DNA from: Euryarchaeota archaeon UBA91 | GTDB lineage: Archaea > Thermoplasmatota > Poseidoniia > Poseidoniales > Poseidoniaceae | Direction of reading: 5' to 3' | NCBI GenBank assembly: GCA_002499705.1 | Contig: DAMU01000064.1 | Coordinates: forward strand, 1 to 5,574 | DNA length: 5,574 nt | Shown: one piece after another, positions 5,361 through 5,574 of the stretch | Numbering within the stretch: the first letter of the stretch is position 1 | Layout of the letters: each line of letters begins with the position of its first letter | The notes under the pieces: generated by a model | What the model was told of the DNA's origin: nothing | The model's input: only the letters and a program-made list of their open reading frames with translations | The model's database searches: none | Program-made: the position numbers and the translations under genes

Positions 5361-5548
5361 AATCCGTAAAAGAACATGGTTGATGGACGGTCTTCGGACA
5401 AACGTTCTTCAGTTTCTTTTGAGACACGCAAAAAGTCGTTGTGTACTCGTCTTCGTTTGAGAACTCGAACGAATGCGAATCGAAGACTCTCAATCGAGGT
5501 CGGCTGATTTTTTTGAGGGGATGGACTCTCCATGATTGTATGTAACAT
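5357..5548 (-). CDS. Small basic protein of unknown function, 63 residues
   Basis: I do not recognise this protein. The ATG at 5548 is preceded by GAGGGAG (5553-5559 on the minus strand), a good Shine-Dalgarno placed 4 bases upstream, which is the main reason to believe it. The first 18 residues are polar (Ser/Pro/Gln-rich). Residues 21-42 are amphipathic and Arg-rich (F-V-R-V-L-K-R-R-R-V-H), followed by an acidic/Glu segment and an unusual hydrophobic end, M-F-F-Y-G-L. There are no Cys residues, no signal peptide and no transmembrane helix. The Arg-rich part could contact nucleic acid; that is only a guess. It lies in the same direction as the exporter gene, with 80 bp to the ATG at 5276. 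A later ATG at 5533 would remove five residues. It may be a real small gene or a chance ORF. Confidence 0.5.
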   Translation of the reverse strand: MLHTIMESPSPQKNQPTSIESLRFAFVRVLKRRRVHNDFLRVSKETEERLSEDRPSTMFFYGL

Positions 5549-5574
5549 AGTACTCCCTCTTGAATGTTCGCTTT

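Noticed and set aside
1..5574. CRISPR array, tRNA, rRNA, transposon ends or a defence island
   Set aside because: No regularly spaced direct repeats, cloverleaf sequences or transposase-like frames were seen; the genes are mainly housekeeping.

Overview
The window looks like chromosomal DNA of a planktonic euryarchaeon, most likely Marine Group II (Candidatus Poseidoniales) or a close relative. It carries archaeal information-processing genes (PCNA clamp, transcription factor S, Nop5, archaeal fibrillarin). The base composition is moderate, gene spacing is very tight, and AT-rich TATA-like boxes and Shine-Dalgarno sites precede several genes. Proteins of bacterial type (Fpg/MutM, a LysE-type exporter) sit among the archaeal genes, as is common in that group. 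The lineage is inferred from gene content and style; no search was run.

Layout. At the left edge (2-574, minus) is the N-terminal part of a secreted lipoprotein that runs off the window. A 164-bp divergent spacer with back-to-back AT-rich promoter elements separates it from pcn (PCNA, 739-1479, plus). pcn converges on tfs (1507-1860, minus) across a 27-bp gap that holds a hairpin. A second short divergent spacer separates tfs from a plus-strand operon: nop5 (1982-3013), flpA (fibrillarin, 3023-3739) and mutM/fpg (3744-4649), with gaps of only 9 and 4 bp. The mutM stop codon directly abuts the stop codon of a convergent LysE/RhtB-family exporter gene (4650-5276, minus). Upstream of that, on the same strand, is an unrecognised 63-residue small protein (5357-5548) with a good ribosome binding site.

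How the genes fit together. PCNA is the replication and repair clamp. TFS rescues backtracked RNA polymerase. Nop5 and fibrillarin are two of the three core proteins of the C/D-box guide RNP that 2'-O-methylates rRNA and tRNA (the third, L7Ae, is not here). MutM removes 8-oxoguanine. The most notable point is that this bacterial base-excision glycosylase, whose sequence reads most like alphaproteobacterial Fpg, is fused transcriptionally to an archaeal C/D-RNP operon. I see no CRISPR array, tRNA, rRNA, insertion sequence or obvious new defence system. The less ordinary features are the Fpg acquisition, the mirror-like promoter region, a possible leader peptide in front of the lipoprotein gene, and the small Arg-rich protein.
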